NCBI RefSeq assembly: GCF_026627425.1
Contig: NZ_JAPNLH010000001.1
Location: 310,001-374,000 of the forward strand
DNA length: 64,000 nucleotides
Direction of reading: 5' to 3'
Source of the DNA: Arthrobacter endolithicus
GTDB taxonomy: Bacteria; Actinomycetota; Actinomycetes; Actinomycetales; Micrococcaceae
Below are positions 36,563 to 45,736 of this stretch, piece by piece. Each line of letters begins with the position of its first letter. Position 1 is the first letter of the stretch. Under the pieces are notes generated by a model that was not told where the DNA came from, ran no database searches, and saw only the letters and a list, made by a program, of their open reading frames with translations. Made by a program: the position numbers and the translations under genes.

Positions 36563-37927
36563 ATGCTACCGATGGTCAAATGCAACCTGGATGGCTGGTG
36601 GCCGCCCGGCTGCGGCATCGTCTCCCAAGCGAACGATAACTTCGCCTCGGCCGTCACCTCCTACATTGCCGGCATCCTGGAGAGCATGGCGTCCTGGATG
36701 TGGTCATTCATCTCCGGTGCCTTCGGCGTCTCAGACATCGCCGCGTCGGAGTGGGACATTGTCAGCGGCCTAACCAATTGGTGGGTTGTCGTCATGATGA
36801 CGCCTCTTGTGGTGGTCATGATCGTCCAGCTCATCGCAGGACTGGTCAGTCAGCAGCCCCGCCGCATTGGCCGTGCACTGCTCGGCGGAGCTCTCGCCGT
36901 CCCGCTGGTCTACCTGGCCACGAGCCTCATGAGCAAGCTCTCCAGCTTCACTGACTCAGCGTCCACGGCCCTCCTGGCCACGCTAGGCAAAGATCCCTTT
37001 GTCGTGTTCATGAGGCTATTCGGCTTCCAAAAAGCTGGGGCTGGTTCAGGCCGTGAATGGGACGTCGTTTCGCTCAGCTCTGGAACAGCGGATGGCCCGA
37101 CCGGTGCAGTGGTCGTCACGGCTATCGCGGTCCTCGTTGTATGGATATTGTCGTTCATCCTCATGTGCTCGATGATTTTTCGTTCGTTCGCGCTGCTTGT
37201 CCTGGCGGCCGTGGCGCCGGTGGCTCTTATGCTCCTGCCGTGGGAGAGAACCAAGTCCTGGAGCAGAATGTGGTGTGAGACGGTCATTGCGCTGTTGATT
37301 GCGAAGCCGCTCGCCGCGACTGTCCTGGCAGTTGCAGTCAAACTGTTTGCGAATTCGACGTCGTTCGGCGGGCTTGCGTCCGGCGCCGTCGGGATGGTCT
37401 TGGCCTGCGGGGCGCCATTGATGGCCCTAAAGCTAGTCAGCTTCGCCGGTGGTGAAATTGCCGGAGCTGCCCAAATGGCGGGCGGTGGCCATGTTGCCAG
37501 CCGCGTTGGAAGCTTCACGGGTCGTCAGCTCGGCCGCCAGTTCGGCGGCAAACTGCACATGCCAGGTTTAGGTAGCAAAGGGCCGACACCAGTGGCATCC
37601 AGTCACTCTGCAGCGCCCATACACCCCGCCGCCATGCACGCCGGCGCAAGCAAGGCGTGGATTGGAAACCCCACCCAGACCGCGGGGCCAACTGCGTCGA
37701 GTCCTCAAGCACATGGTTCGACTTCTGGAGGTTCACCGAGTCCAGGGCCAGCCACTTCAACAGCCTGGCCGATGCCGCCGGGCCCGGCGGCGAAAGCCGG
37801 ACATGCAAGCGCGCCGGCAAGTGGCACCCAGCCACCTCCACAACCAGACCGCCCAGACTCGACACCGCCGTCATCGGGCAGGGAACCAACCTCGTCTCGC
37901 TATCCGCGCAAGATCCATGACTCCTAA
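36563..37927 (+). CDS. VirB6/TrbL-like polytopic T4SS membrane protein
   Basis: A 454-residue protein. About six membrane helices are visible: residues ~72-94 (VVVMMTPLVVVMIVQLIAGL), ~103-122, ~183-207 (VVTAIAVLVVWILSFILMCS), ~210-226, ~240-262 and ~272-290. The C-terminal ~150 residues form a Pro/Ser/His-rich soluble tail. The Trp/Gly-rich start and central helices match the VirB6/TrbL channel subunit that forms the inner-membrane pore of conjugation systems. It follows the small membrane gene by ten bases. Confidence 0.82.
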   Translation: MLPMVKCNLDGWWPPGCGIVSQANDNFASAVTSYIAGILESMASWMWSFISGAFGVSDIAASEWDIVSGLTNWWVVVMMTPLVVVMIVQLIAGLVSQQPRRIGRALLGGALAVPLVYLATSLMSKLSSFTDSASTALLATLGKDPFVVFMRLFGFQKAGAGSGREWDVVSLSSGTADGPTGAVVVTAIAVLVVWILSFILMCSMIFRSFALLVLAAVAPVALMLLPWERTKSWSRMWCETVIALLIAKPLAATVLAVAVKLFANSTSFGGLASGAVGMVLACGAPLMALKLVSFAGGEIAGAAQMAGGGHVASRVGSFTGRQLGRQFGGKLHMPGLGSKGPTPVASSHSAAPIHPAAMHAGASKAWIGNPTQTAGPTASSPQAHGSTSGGSPSPGPATSTAWPMPPGPAAKAGHASAPASGTQPPPQPDRPDSTPPSSGREPTSSRYPRKIHDS

Positions 37928-38108
37928 ACCAGTGCTCCAAGGCAAGGTCCGTCCAGTCCGACCGCGCCACCCGTGAATCAACCAAGTCCAATGCCACCAG
38001 CTGGCCCCAATAATCGACCTCCGCGTACACCGACGACCAACCCCACCCGCCCGGTTGACCCGTCCAAGCACCTACCGAAGAACCCGCCCAGCAATGGAGA
38101 TGGTCACC

Positions 38109-39575
38109 ATGACTGATGACACCCGCATTCTGCAGCCAGTCCGCTTTCCGCGCCACGAACGGCACGGCCTGTTTATGGGGCTGCAGTGGTACCAGCTTTC
38201 GTTGGTCGCCCTGGGAATGCTTCTCGCTGCGCTCGCATCCGCTACAGGTGGGCCCCTGGCCTTCATGCTGACACTGCCTGTTTGGGTGGGGCTGATGCTG
38301 TTAGGCGTCCTGCACTACGCCCGGATTCCGTATCCGGTGTGGGCCCTTACGGCGTCGGTGTTCTTCCTACGCTCGGTGTTGAACGAGACCCGCTACCTGG
38401 CGCGGCCGGAGCAACCGCAAAAGGTCGGCACCATGGCGTTGCCGGGTGGGCTGGGCAGCCTGGAACTGTGCAAAACATCAAAAGGTGAGGGGTTCATCGT
38501 TGACCGGAGCGGGCACGAAGCCATGGTCTCGCTTCGTTGCACCACGACGTCGTTTGCCCTGATGGACAGCGACGACAAGGCGTACGCCGTCCAATCCTGG
38601 TCGCGGGTGCAGGCTGCCATGGCAAGCCGGCCAGCCGTCGCCCGCATTGCAATTCAGGACTACACCGTGCCATACCCGTCGAGCGCCCTGCGGGCCTACT
38701 ACGAGCGTGCCGTGCCGCCGGAGCGCATCGCAGACGCACAGTGGGGCGACCAGTCCTATCTTGATTTGATCGCAGCTGCCGGATCATCCATGAGTCACGA
38801 GATCATCATGACGATCGTCCTGGATACGGCCAAGGCACGCCACCGGATCAAGGACGCCGGGGGAGCGATGGCTGGCCTGGAACATGTCCTGCGCTCCGAG
38901 GTTGAAGCCTTCGGCACCGGGCTGAAAACACACGGTGTGACGGTGACCGAATGGTTGTCGGACACCGCAGTGACGGCAGTGCTCCGTGGCTCCTTTGACC
39001 CTGCCGCGGTGGCGAAGTGGGCGGCAACAACCGGGGGCGGCGACGGCAATGCTCCAGTGTCGCCGGGCCCGATGGCCACTGACGAGCATTGGACGTACTT
39101 GCGTACCGATTCTGGCTTCCACCAAACGTTTTGGGTCGCGGAGTGGCCCCGCCAGCAGGTCTACCCAGGGTTCCTGCAACCGCTGATCTACGTGGGGGAG
39201 TTCCGGCACACCATCTCCCAAGTCATCCGGATAGTGCCCACCGACCAGGCGTTGCGGGACATCCGTTCGGCGCAGGAAGCCCATGACACCCGCCGCCGCA
39301 TCAATGCGCGCCTGGACCGGCCCCTAACCCGTGAACAGCGCGCAGAAGAGGAGGAAGTCGCCCAGCGTGAGGAGGAGATCGTCGCCGGTCATGGGGATGT
39401 CCGCCCCGCAGCCTATGTAACTATCACCGCGGACACTCTTGATGAACTGTCCCGCTGCAGGCAGGAGCTTGAATCGGCCGCTGCAGGAGCGTTTGTCGAG
39501 TTGCGGCTCATGGCCGGGCAGCAGTGGCCGGCGTTCATCGCCGGGGCGCTGCCCTTGGGAAGGGGCCTGAAATGA
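38109..39575 (+). CDS. SCO6880-type conjugation protein
   Basis: A 488-residue protein; ATG 38109 has GGAG nine bases upstream. Two N-terminal membrane helices (QWYQLSLVALGMLLAALASA and LTLPVWVGLMLLGVLHYARI, roughly residues 25-75) resemble PrgI/VirB3-like segments. A large soluble domain follows that looks like the N-terminal half of VirB4 (GFIVDRSGHEAMVSL, VYPGFLQPLIYVGEFRHTIS). This SCO6880 arrangement, paired with a separate VirB4-like ATPase, is standard in actinobacterial T4SS modules. It overlaps the ATPase gene by four bases (ATGA). Confidence 0.85.
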   Translation: MTDDTRILQPVRFPRHERHGLFMGLQWYQLSLVALGMLLAALASATGGPLAFMLTLPVWVGLMLLGVLHYARIPYPVWALTASVFFLRSVLNETRYLARPEQPQKVGTMALPGGLGSLELCKTSKGEGFIVDRSGHEAMVSLRCTTTSFALMDSDDKAYAVQSWSRVQAAMASRPAVARIAIQDYTVPYPSSALRAYYERAVPPERIADAQWGDQSYLDLIAAAGSSMSHEIIMTIVLDTAKARHRIKDAGGAMAGLEHVLRSEVEAFGTGLKTHGVTVTEWLSDTAVTAVLRGSFDPAAVAKWAATTGGGDGNAPVSPGPMATDEHWTYLRTDSGFHQTFWVAEWPRQQVYPGFLQPLIYVGEFRHTISQVIRIVPTDQALRDIRSAQEAHDTRRRINARLDRPLTREQRAEEEEVAQREEEIVAGHGDVRPAAYVTITADTLDELSRCRQELESAAAGAFVELRLMAGQQWPAFIAGALPLGRGLK

Positions 39576-41032
39576 ACAAGCACGTTGCCGCAGTGAGCAT
39601 CGCCCCAACCGGTGAGACTCATAACCAGCGGCAGGAACGACGGCGGCGCGAACGTTCCTTGGACACGGCACCGAGCCTGTCGTTGCGTGAGCTGCGGGCA
39701 CAACGAGCAGCGGAAACCGGAGGCAGCGGCTCGGCCGGGGATTGGGGTAAACGGGAAGGGGCAACGCTTTGGGGCCCGCACAGGGTTCACCCATCTCCTC
39801 ACCGGGCCTCGACCCTGACCATGGCGGCAGCTTATCCGTTCCTCACCGAATCAGGGCTCGGCCCGGAGGGAACCTACATCGGTACCGACCTGTTTGGTTC
39901 CGGCGCGTTCTGCTACGACCCGTGGGTCATGTACGACAAAGGCTTCATCAGTGGCCCGTCCATCGTCGTCATCGGCACCGTGGGCACCGGAAAGTCCATG
40001 TGCGGCAAATCGCTGGTCACCCGCTCCATCACCCTCGGACGTAAAGCAGCTGTGGCCTCGGATCCGAAGGGCGAATGGGTTCCCGTGGCCAACGCCATCC
40101 CTGGTGGCAAGGTCATCTCGGTAGGACCCGGACGGGCAACCCGGGTCAACCCGCTCGACGCCGGCCCCCGTTCCAGCGCGCTGTCCGACGCACAGTGGCT
40201 GGCAGTGGTCCGGCAGCGCCGCCGCCACTTGCTCGTGGCCCTGGTTTCCCTGATGCGTCCCGGTGTTCCGCTGAGCCCGGTGGAGCATACGGCACTGGAC
40301 ATGGCGCTGACGGATGCAGTTGCCGCCAACAGCACCCCGACACTGCCCATGGTTCTGGAGTACCTGCTCAACCCCACCCCAGCGACAGCCGCACTCGTCG
40401 GATTCAACGGTGGGTCCGGCGTCGGACATTCACTGCGCAGAACAGTCTCAGGTGATCTGGAAGGAATGTTTGACGCCCCCTCAACCGTGGCTTTTGACGC
40501 CGATGCCCCCATTATGGTCATGGACACCTCAGCCCTCATTGGAGCCTCGGAACAAGCGCTGTCCCTGGCGGCTGCCTGCGGTGCCACGTGGCTGGAAGCT
40601 GCAGTAACGAACCCCGGCGGAGCCAAGCGGATCGTGGTCTATGACGAAGGCTGGCGGATGCTCGCCGATCCCTACATGCTCGCAAAGATGAGTGAGCAAT
40701 GGCGTCTGGCCCGTGGCTATGGCATTTCAAATCTGCTCATCATGCACAAGATTGCCGACCTAAACGAGATTGGCGACAGTACCAGCGGTCTTCGGCAAAA
40801 AGCTCTCGGCCTCCTCACTGAAGCGGACACCAGAGTCATCTACAGGCAAAAGCACGACGCCATGCGCCTGACAAAAGAAGCGCTGGGGCTGACCGAAGCC
40901 GAGTGCGAGCACGTCGAGAAGCTGCCCAAGGGCGTAGGCCTGTGGAAGGTGGGCAACAGGTCCTTCATCGTGGCGAACCAGGTCACCACCGACGAGCTCG
41001 CCGTCTTCGGCACCGACGAGAGAATGCTCTAA
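39572..41032 (+). CDS. VirB4-like conjugation ATPase
   Basis: A 486-residue P-loop ATPase. Walker A is IGTVGTGKSMCGKSL (~residue 138), Walker B is IVVYDEGWRML (~355), and the VirB4-type C-terminal motif is NLLIMHKIADLNEI. The N-terminal ~80 residues are polar. It energises assembly of the mating pore with the SCO6880-like partner. Start ATG 39572 overlaps the previous stop, and its own stop overlaps the VirD4 start (TAATG). Confidence 0.9.
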   Translation: MNKHVAAVSIAPTGETHNQRQERRRRERSLDTAPSLSLRELRAQRAAETGGSGSAGDWGKREGATLWGPHRVHPSPHRASTLTMAAAYPFLTESGLGPEGTYIGTDLFGSGAFCYDPWVMYDKGFISGPSIVVIGTVGTGKSMCGKSLVTRSITLGRKAAVASDPKGEWVPVANAIPGGKVISVGPGRATRVNPLDAGPRSSALSDAQWLAVVRQRRRHLLVALVSLMRPGVPLSPVEHTALDMALTDAVAANSTPTLPMVLEYLLNPTPATAALVGFNGGSGVGHSLRRTVSGDLEGMFDAPSTVAFDADAPIMVMDTSALIGASEQALSLAAACGATWLEAAVTNPGGAKRIVVYDEGWRMLADPYMLAKMSEQWRLARGYGISNLLIMHKIADLNEIGDSTSGLRQKALGLLTEADTRVIYRQKHDAMRLTKEALGLTEAECEHVEKLPKGVGLWKVGNRSFIVANQVTTDELAVFGTDERML

Positions 41033-42852
41033 TGCCGCGGCGCCTCGACGACGGCAACCCGATGGTCTCCATCGGGCTGATCGCAACGTCCGTCTACATC
41101 GTCCTGAGTCTCCTTATCCAAGGCGCAGCCCACATTGCCTATTCATCACAATGCGGGGCTTCTGCCCCTTGGGACTTCAGCCCCGCCGTCCTGCCTGGAC
41201 TCATCAGCGGACGGATGCAATGGATCCTGCCCGCACAGGGCACCTGCACTATAGGCACTGGCCAAATCTGGCTCATCATCGCACCCATCATGGCTGTCAT
41301 GGCCGTGGCCGCACTCGCAGGCATGCTCGGCTGGCGCACGTGGCGGCAATCCGGCGCCTGGTTGCGGCAGGACATCCTGAGCCGCGACGGCGTCGCAAGG
41401 CGACCAGAAATCACCCGCGAGTTCGGTGCCAAGGCTGCACTGAAGCGCGGCCGCTATACACGCCCCGGAGCCAGAGACCCCAAAGTCGAAGAAGTCTCCT
41501 GGACCATCGGAAAATCCCGCGGAGTCACAGTCCACGTCTCCACCGAAGAATCACTCGTCATCCAAGGCGCACCCCGCTCCGGCAAGGGCCTGTACGTCAT
41601 CATCAACGCCATCCTCGACGCACCCGGCGCCGTCGTAACCACCTCCACCCGCGCCGACAACCTCGTCGTCACCATGAAAGCCCGCGCCACCAACGGCCGC
41701 CCCGTCACCGTCTTCGACCCCCAGGGAATGTCCGGACTGCCCTCAACACTGAGATGGTCGCCTGTACGGGGCTGCCAAGACCCCGACGTCGCCACCCGTC
41801 GGGCACTCGTCATCTCAGCTGACGCCGCCCTCAAGGGTGAGAACGCGGCTTGGCAAAAGCGCTCGCAGATAGTGCTGCAATGCTTGCTGCACGCGGCCGC
41901 TCTGTCGGGTGAGGGCGTTTCATCGTTTCGCCGCTGGGCATCAAACCCAGTGCTGGCCAGGGAAGCCCTCAACATTCTCGGCCGGCCCGAGGCTGCGCTG
42001 GGCTGGCAAGCAGACCTAATGGGCATCATCGACGACGACCCTCGCAACACCTCTAATTCTTGGATCGGCGTGACGGCTGCCGCAGCCCCGCTATCGTCGC
42101 CCAAGGTACTCGCCGCGCTAAACCCGAAAGGGACAGGCGAGCAATTTGATCCCAAGGCCTTCATCGAACAACGTGGCACCTTGTACTTGATAGGAACGAA
42201 GAGCGGCGCAGCTGCCGCTGGCCCCTACCTGTCCGCGCTGATCGACGACATCGACTACGCCGCCCGGGAGATGGCGTTCGTCTGTGCGGGTGGCAGGCTC
42301 GACCCTCCGCTGTCGCTGATCCTTGACGAGATCGCCAATCTTTCGCCTTGGCCGGGGCTTCCGGTGGTGCTCTCGGACGGCGGCGGCATCGGCATCTCCA
42401 CCCTTGTGGTTCTGCAGTCACTGTCCCAGGCCCGGTCCGGTTGGTCCATGGACGAGGCCGCCACCATCTGGGACGCGGCCATCATCAAGGTCATCTTCGG
42501 CGGCGGTTCCGATGAACGCGACCTCAGGGCACTCGCGGGCCTGATTGGGGAACGGACGTTGACGTTCAACACCCGCTCTTGGTCGTCACAGGGCCGCCAG
42601 GATGGCGAACAAATCAGGGAATCACCGGTAATCCCGCTCCATGAAATCCGCCGCCTCCCCGCCGGTACTGCCATCATGCTCGGCCGCCGCAGCCGCCCCA
42701 TTCTGCTGGACCTGCGCGAATGGCACAAACGCAAAGACGCAGCGCAATTGGGCCGGTCTAAGAAGCAAACAGAGTTGGAACTGCTCACCGGTCACCTCAA
42801 ACGACAAACGGACCAGCAAACGGCCATCGCGGCAGAAAAACAGGAGTCATAG
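41032..42852 (+). CDS. VirD4/TraD-type coupling protein
   Basis: A 606-residue TraM/VirD4-family ATPase that brings the relaxase-DNA complex to the pore. Two N-terminal membrane helices (IGLIATSVYIVLSLLIQ; LIIAPIMAVMAVAALAGMLG) are followed by Walker A IQGAPRSGKGLYVI (~residue 180) and Walker B SLILDEIANLSPWP, and the motif ISTLVVLQSLSQAR. A longer upstream frame overlaps the VirB4 gene, so ATG 41032 is used. It completes the core secretion set. Confidence 0.92.
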   Translation: MPRRLDDGNPMVSIGLIATSVYIVLSLLIQGAAHIAYSSQCGASAPWDFSPAVLPGLISGRMQWILPAQGTCTIGTGQIWLIIAPIMAVMAVAALAGMLGWRTWRQSGAWLRQDILSRDGVARRPEITREFGAKAALKRGRYTRPGARDPKVEEVSWTIGKSRGVTVHVSTEESLVIQGAPRSGKGLYVIINAILDAPGAVVTTSTRADNLVVTMKARATNGRPVTVFDPQGMSGLPSTLRWSPVRGCQDPDVATRRALVISADAALKGENAAWQKRSQIVLQCLLHAAALSGEGVSSFRRWASNPVLAREALNILGRPEAALGWQADLMGIIDDDPRNTSNSWIGVTAAAAPLSSPKVLAALNPKGTGEQFDPKAFIEQRGTLYLIGTKSGAAAAGPYLSALIDDIDYAAREMAFVCAGGRLDPPLSLILDEIANLSPWPGLPVVLSDGGGIGISTLVVLQSLSQARSGWSMDEAATIWDAAIIKVIFGGGSDERDLRALAGLIGERTLTFNTRSWSSQGRQDGEQIRESPVIPLHEIRRLPAGTAIMLGRRSRPILLDLREWHKRKDAAQLGRSKKQTELELLTGHLKRQTDQQTAIAAEKQES

Positions 42853-42854
42853 CC

Positions 42855-43418
42855 ATGGGCGAGAACGAATCCTTTGAATACGACGTCGAAAACGGTGCCG
42901 AAGACAATTTCGCGGCCCTGCTCTTCGGCTCAACGCGCGGCCTACGGTCCGAGCGGGTACCCATGACATACCGGTGGCGGGACATGGACCCCCGCACAGC
43001 AAAGGCCGTCTGGGACCACCTCGGCAGCTGGGTCCGCTGGCTCGTGGAAACCTACCACCTGCCCACCTCCGTGGTTCCCGACTGCTGGTGGCGGCACTCG
43101 GACATCGTCGCCGAGTTGTATGCGCTCCAACGCGCAGAGCAGGCTTCCTACACTGAGGACGACGGCGGCTACGGCCCCTTGGGCTTCCATGAACGCCTCG
43201 AACGCGGCATCGCCCGTTTGAGGGATCAAACCAGGGCTGCGGGCTGCGTCAGCTTGCAGCAGCACCGCGAGCCGCCCGTGCGCAGATTGCCTGACGAAGG
43301 TCCCGCTATGTCGGGGAACTTGATTGGCCGGCCGGGTTCAGGCTCGGACCTGCCAAAACGGCATGGTTCGGACAATCCCGGTGATGCCGATTCGGGCAAC
43401 GCGGATTCTGGACAGTAA
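42855..43418 (+). CDS. Hypothetical ICE protein
   Basis: A 187-residue acidic protein starting at ATG 42855 with AGGAG ahead, right after the VirD4 stop. A central region is Trp-rich (TYRWRDMDPRTAKAVWDHLG, WVRWLVETYHLPTSVVPDCW). The C-terminal ~50 residues are low-complexity Gly/Asp/Ser. No catalytic motif is recognised. It is coupled to the transfer operon and may be a coupling-protein accessory. Confidence 0.6.
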   Translation: MGENESFEYDVENGAEDNFAALLFGSTRGLRSERVPMTYRWRDMDPRTAKAVWDHLGSWVRWLVETYHLPTSVVPDCWWRHSDIVAELYALQRAEQASYTEDDGGYGPLGFHERLERGIARLRDQTRAAGCVSLQQHREPPVRRLPDEGPAMSGNLIGRPGSGSDLPKRHGSDNPGDADSGNADSGQ

Positions 43419-43433
43419 TGGAGGAGTGGTGCC

Positions 43434-44600
43434 ATGGAAGCTAAACCAGAACCAATGTCGCAACGGCTGGCCGCCGTCGATGTAAACGGGGGAGTTCCGT
43501 CTGCTTCCCACCCCGGTCCCGAGCAGCGTGTTTCCGAACTTACGGAAGGGCTATACACGCTGCTCGCGGAGGCGGTGGACCACCCGAAGCAATGGCACCT
43601 GCTGCTCGATGCCTCGGCAACCATGTGGCGATACTCCGGCGGCAACGTGGCACTGTTGATGATGCAAATGGCGCAACGCGGCCCAGTCCAGCCGTCCCTC
43701 ATTGCAGGGTACAAGGAGTGGGAGCGTCACCGTCGTTACGTCCTCAAAGGTGAACATGCCCTGTATGTCATCGCGCCACGAACAGCCCGAATCACCAACG
43801 ATGACCAAACGAGGCGCGACCCGGCGACGGGCGAACGGGTGCTGGATGAGCCAGGTGATGGGACGAACCGGTCCCGCATTGTTGGATGGCGAGGACAGGC
43901 AGTGTTCGATGTATCGCAAACTGAAGGTGAGCCGCTGCTCGTTCCAGTTCCCGGCCAGCCCGAGGTGCCGCTCCAAGCCGATTCATGCAAGCAGCTGTGG
44001 AAGTCTCTCACGGGAACGGCGCGAAACGCACGCTACAACCTCGTTGTCTCGGAGACGCAGGTAGGACTGGCTGACGGCTATACCGACCACGCTCGTCGAT
44101 TGATCAGCGTCGGGTCCTGGCTGGACGCCGAGGAGCGCGTTGCAACACTGGCGCACGAGCTCGCCCACGCCTCATTGCACGTCCCTGGAGACTCCGTCGG
44201 CGCCCTCTACGGCAGCAGTTCCGAACACCGCGGTCTCGCTGAGATTGAGGCTGAGTCCGTTGCCTATGTCGTCCTGCGGGCTCACGGCATCGACCGCGGC
44301 CGGCAGTCAGCTGCCTATTTGGCCGGATGGGCCGACGCAGTGCTGGAAGCTGAAGCTGACTCCATACTCCGGTGCACAAGGGACCGAAAGCCGATGTCCC
44401 GCGTGGATATTGCCAAGTCTGTCCTTGGCCGGGTGACTTCCGTGGCCAAGACGGTACTGGAAACGACAAACCCGCCGGGGTCTGGAGGTAAATTGGGGGC
44501 GGAGATCTCCGTGCCAGGAGCAATGACGAAGAGAATCGATCTGGAAGCTGGACTGGCGCGGCGAGGGAGGACTGTTCAGAGTCGGGGCACATCTTTGTAG
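43434..44600 (+). CDS. ArdC-like antirestriction / ssDNA-binding metallopeptidase
   Basis: A 388-residue protein with GGAGGAG before ATG 43434. The N-terminal half has the ArdC pattern: AVDHPKQWHLLLDASATMWR, SGGNVALLMMQMAQRGPVQP, IAGYKEWERHRRYVLKGEHA. The metalloprotease site TLAHELAHASLHVPGD follows (HExxH with E), as in ImmA/IrrE-type peptidases. ArdC proteins from conjugative plasmids bind single-stranded DNA and protect it from restriction in the new host. It sits in the transfer operon, two genes after the coupling protein. Confidence 0.82.
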   Translation: MEAKPEPMSQRLAAVDVNGGVPSASHPGPEQRVSELTEGLYTLLAEAVDHPKQWHLLLDASATMWRYSGGNVALLMMQMAQRGPVQPSLIAGYKEWERHRRYVLKGEHALYVIAPRTARITNDDQTRRDPATGERVLDEPGDGTNRSRIVGWRGQAVFDVSQTEGEPLLVPVPGQPEVPLQADSCKQLWKSLTGTARNARYNLVVSETQVGLADGYTDHARRLISVGSWLDAEERVATLAHELAHASLHVPGDSVGALYGSSSEHRGLAEIEAESVAYVVLRAHGIDRGRQSAAYLAGWADAVLEAEADSILRCTRDRKPMSRVDIAKSVLGRVTSVAKTVLETTNPPGSGGKLGAEISVPGAMTKRIDLEAGLARRGRTVQSRGTSL

Positions 44601-44752
44601 CCCAGCGTTTCCAGATTCTCGGGAGACTCGAAGGCCGCGATTGTGATCTCATTCATCTGTTCTGAGGCGAAACTAGACAATGACGACCAGATGCCCATCG
44701 GAGTGTAGAGCCGTTTGTTTGGCCCCGTAATTTTGACGTCCTCGATGCTCAC
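44576..44752 (-). CDS. Small hypothetical protein
   Basis: A 58-residue frame from GTG 44752 with GGGAG six bases upstream (VSIEDVKITGPNKRLY). It is antisense to the end of the ArdC-like gene over 25 bases. Short and without motifs; it may be a real small gene or chance. Confidence 0.35.
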   Translation of the reverse strand: MSIEDVKITGPNKRLYTPMGIWSSLSSFASEQMNEITIAAFESPENLETLGYKDVPRL

Positions 44753-44824
44753 AGAAGAACTCCCGGCCGCCCACCGTGGCCAACTCCACCGGCATCCAAC
44801 GCCGGATGGTTTTAGAATCGAGGT

Positions 44825-45508
44825 ATGTCTCCAGAAGTCCGGGAGAGCCTTCACCCGGAATGGGATCTGATGTACCGGAAAGGCATCTCCTTCCGCCGAA
44901 TCGCAGACCTATGCGACGCTCCGGTCAGTACCGTCCACCGCCACCTCCAGCGTCGGACCAGTCTTGATCCTGGTTTGCGGAATGACTACCTGGCCAATAA
45001 ACCAAAGCTAGTACGTGCCGAACCTTCGAAGGATTGGTGGAGGGGCCTGCAGCAGCTGGAGACCTTTATGAAGGAAACCTGCCGGACACCAGTCACGACC
45101 GGGCTCACAAAGGGTGAAAAGGGCCTTGCCCACTGGTTGAGTAGACAACGCCTGCAAGAGCGGCGCGGCCAGCTCACCGTGGCGCAGAAGAAAGCCTTGG
45201 ATGAAACAGGCGAGTGGAGAACCACAGTCAGGATGCAACAGGACACTGCCCGCTGGCACTACAGACTCGGCCAGACGCAAGAATTCCTCAAAGATCAGGC
45301 TCGATGGCCCCGGTACCACGGGTTCGACACTGAAGAAGAACGTGTTTTAGGTGTCTGGTTGCACGGCCAACGACAAAACAAACACCGGCATGCTATCCCC
45401 GGAACAGCGACACCAACTAGATAAAACGCTTCCTGGTTGGAATAAGCCACACCGCGGCCTTATTACCAGTCTGGGGCTTGAGGACCAATGCTCGGGAATG
45501 TCATGCTA
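44825..45508 (+). pseudogene. HTH plus helicase-associated (HA) repeat protein with a C-terminal frameshift
   Basis: The frame from ATG 44825 gives an N-terminal HTH (MYRKGISFRRIADLCDAPVSTVHRHLQ, in part) then two HA-type repeats of ~65 residues (SKDWWRGLQQLETFMKETCR; ARWHYRLGQTQEFLKDQARW, EEERVLGVWLHGQRQN). At about 45385 the frame goes to a premature end (HAIPGTATPTR, stop 45424). The +1 frame from there reads MLSPEQRHQLDKTLPGWNK up to 45508, matching the end of the paralogue at 60348-61004 (PPEQLAALDSQAPGW). A one-base frameshift is the likely cause. Such HA repeats occur in helicase and restriction contexts and bind nucleic acid. Confidence 0.7.
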
Positions 45509-45736
45509 AGGCACCAAAGCCCATCGCTCCGATCGCGGCAGAACTAGGAGGAACGTGGGAGTTCGCCGAGAATGGTTTCCGGGATGCGAGCCGGGGTCGG
45601 CGCCAGCTGCCTCAGAGTGCGCGGATTCGGATCCTGTTTGTTCGCCAGCAGGGCCAAGGAGGATGTGCTCTGGTCCTATGGAGCTGGACCTGAGGGCTTG
45701 GGTTTCCTTCAGGGATTTCTCCAGAGCCCTCGTGGC

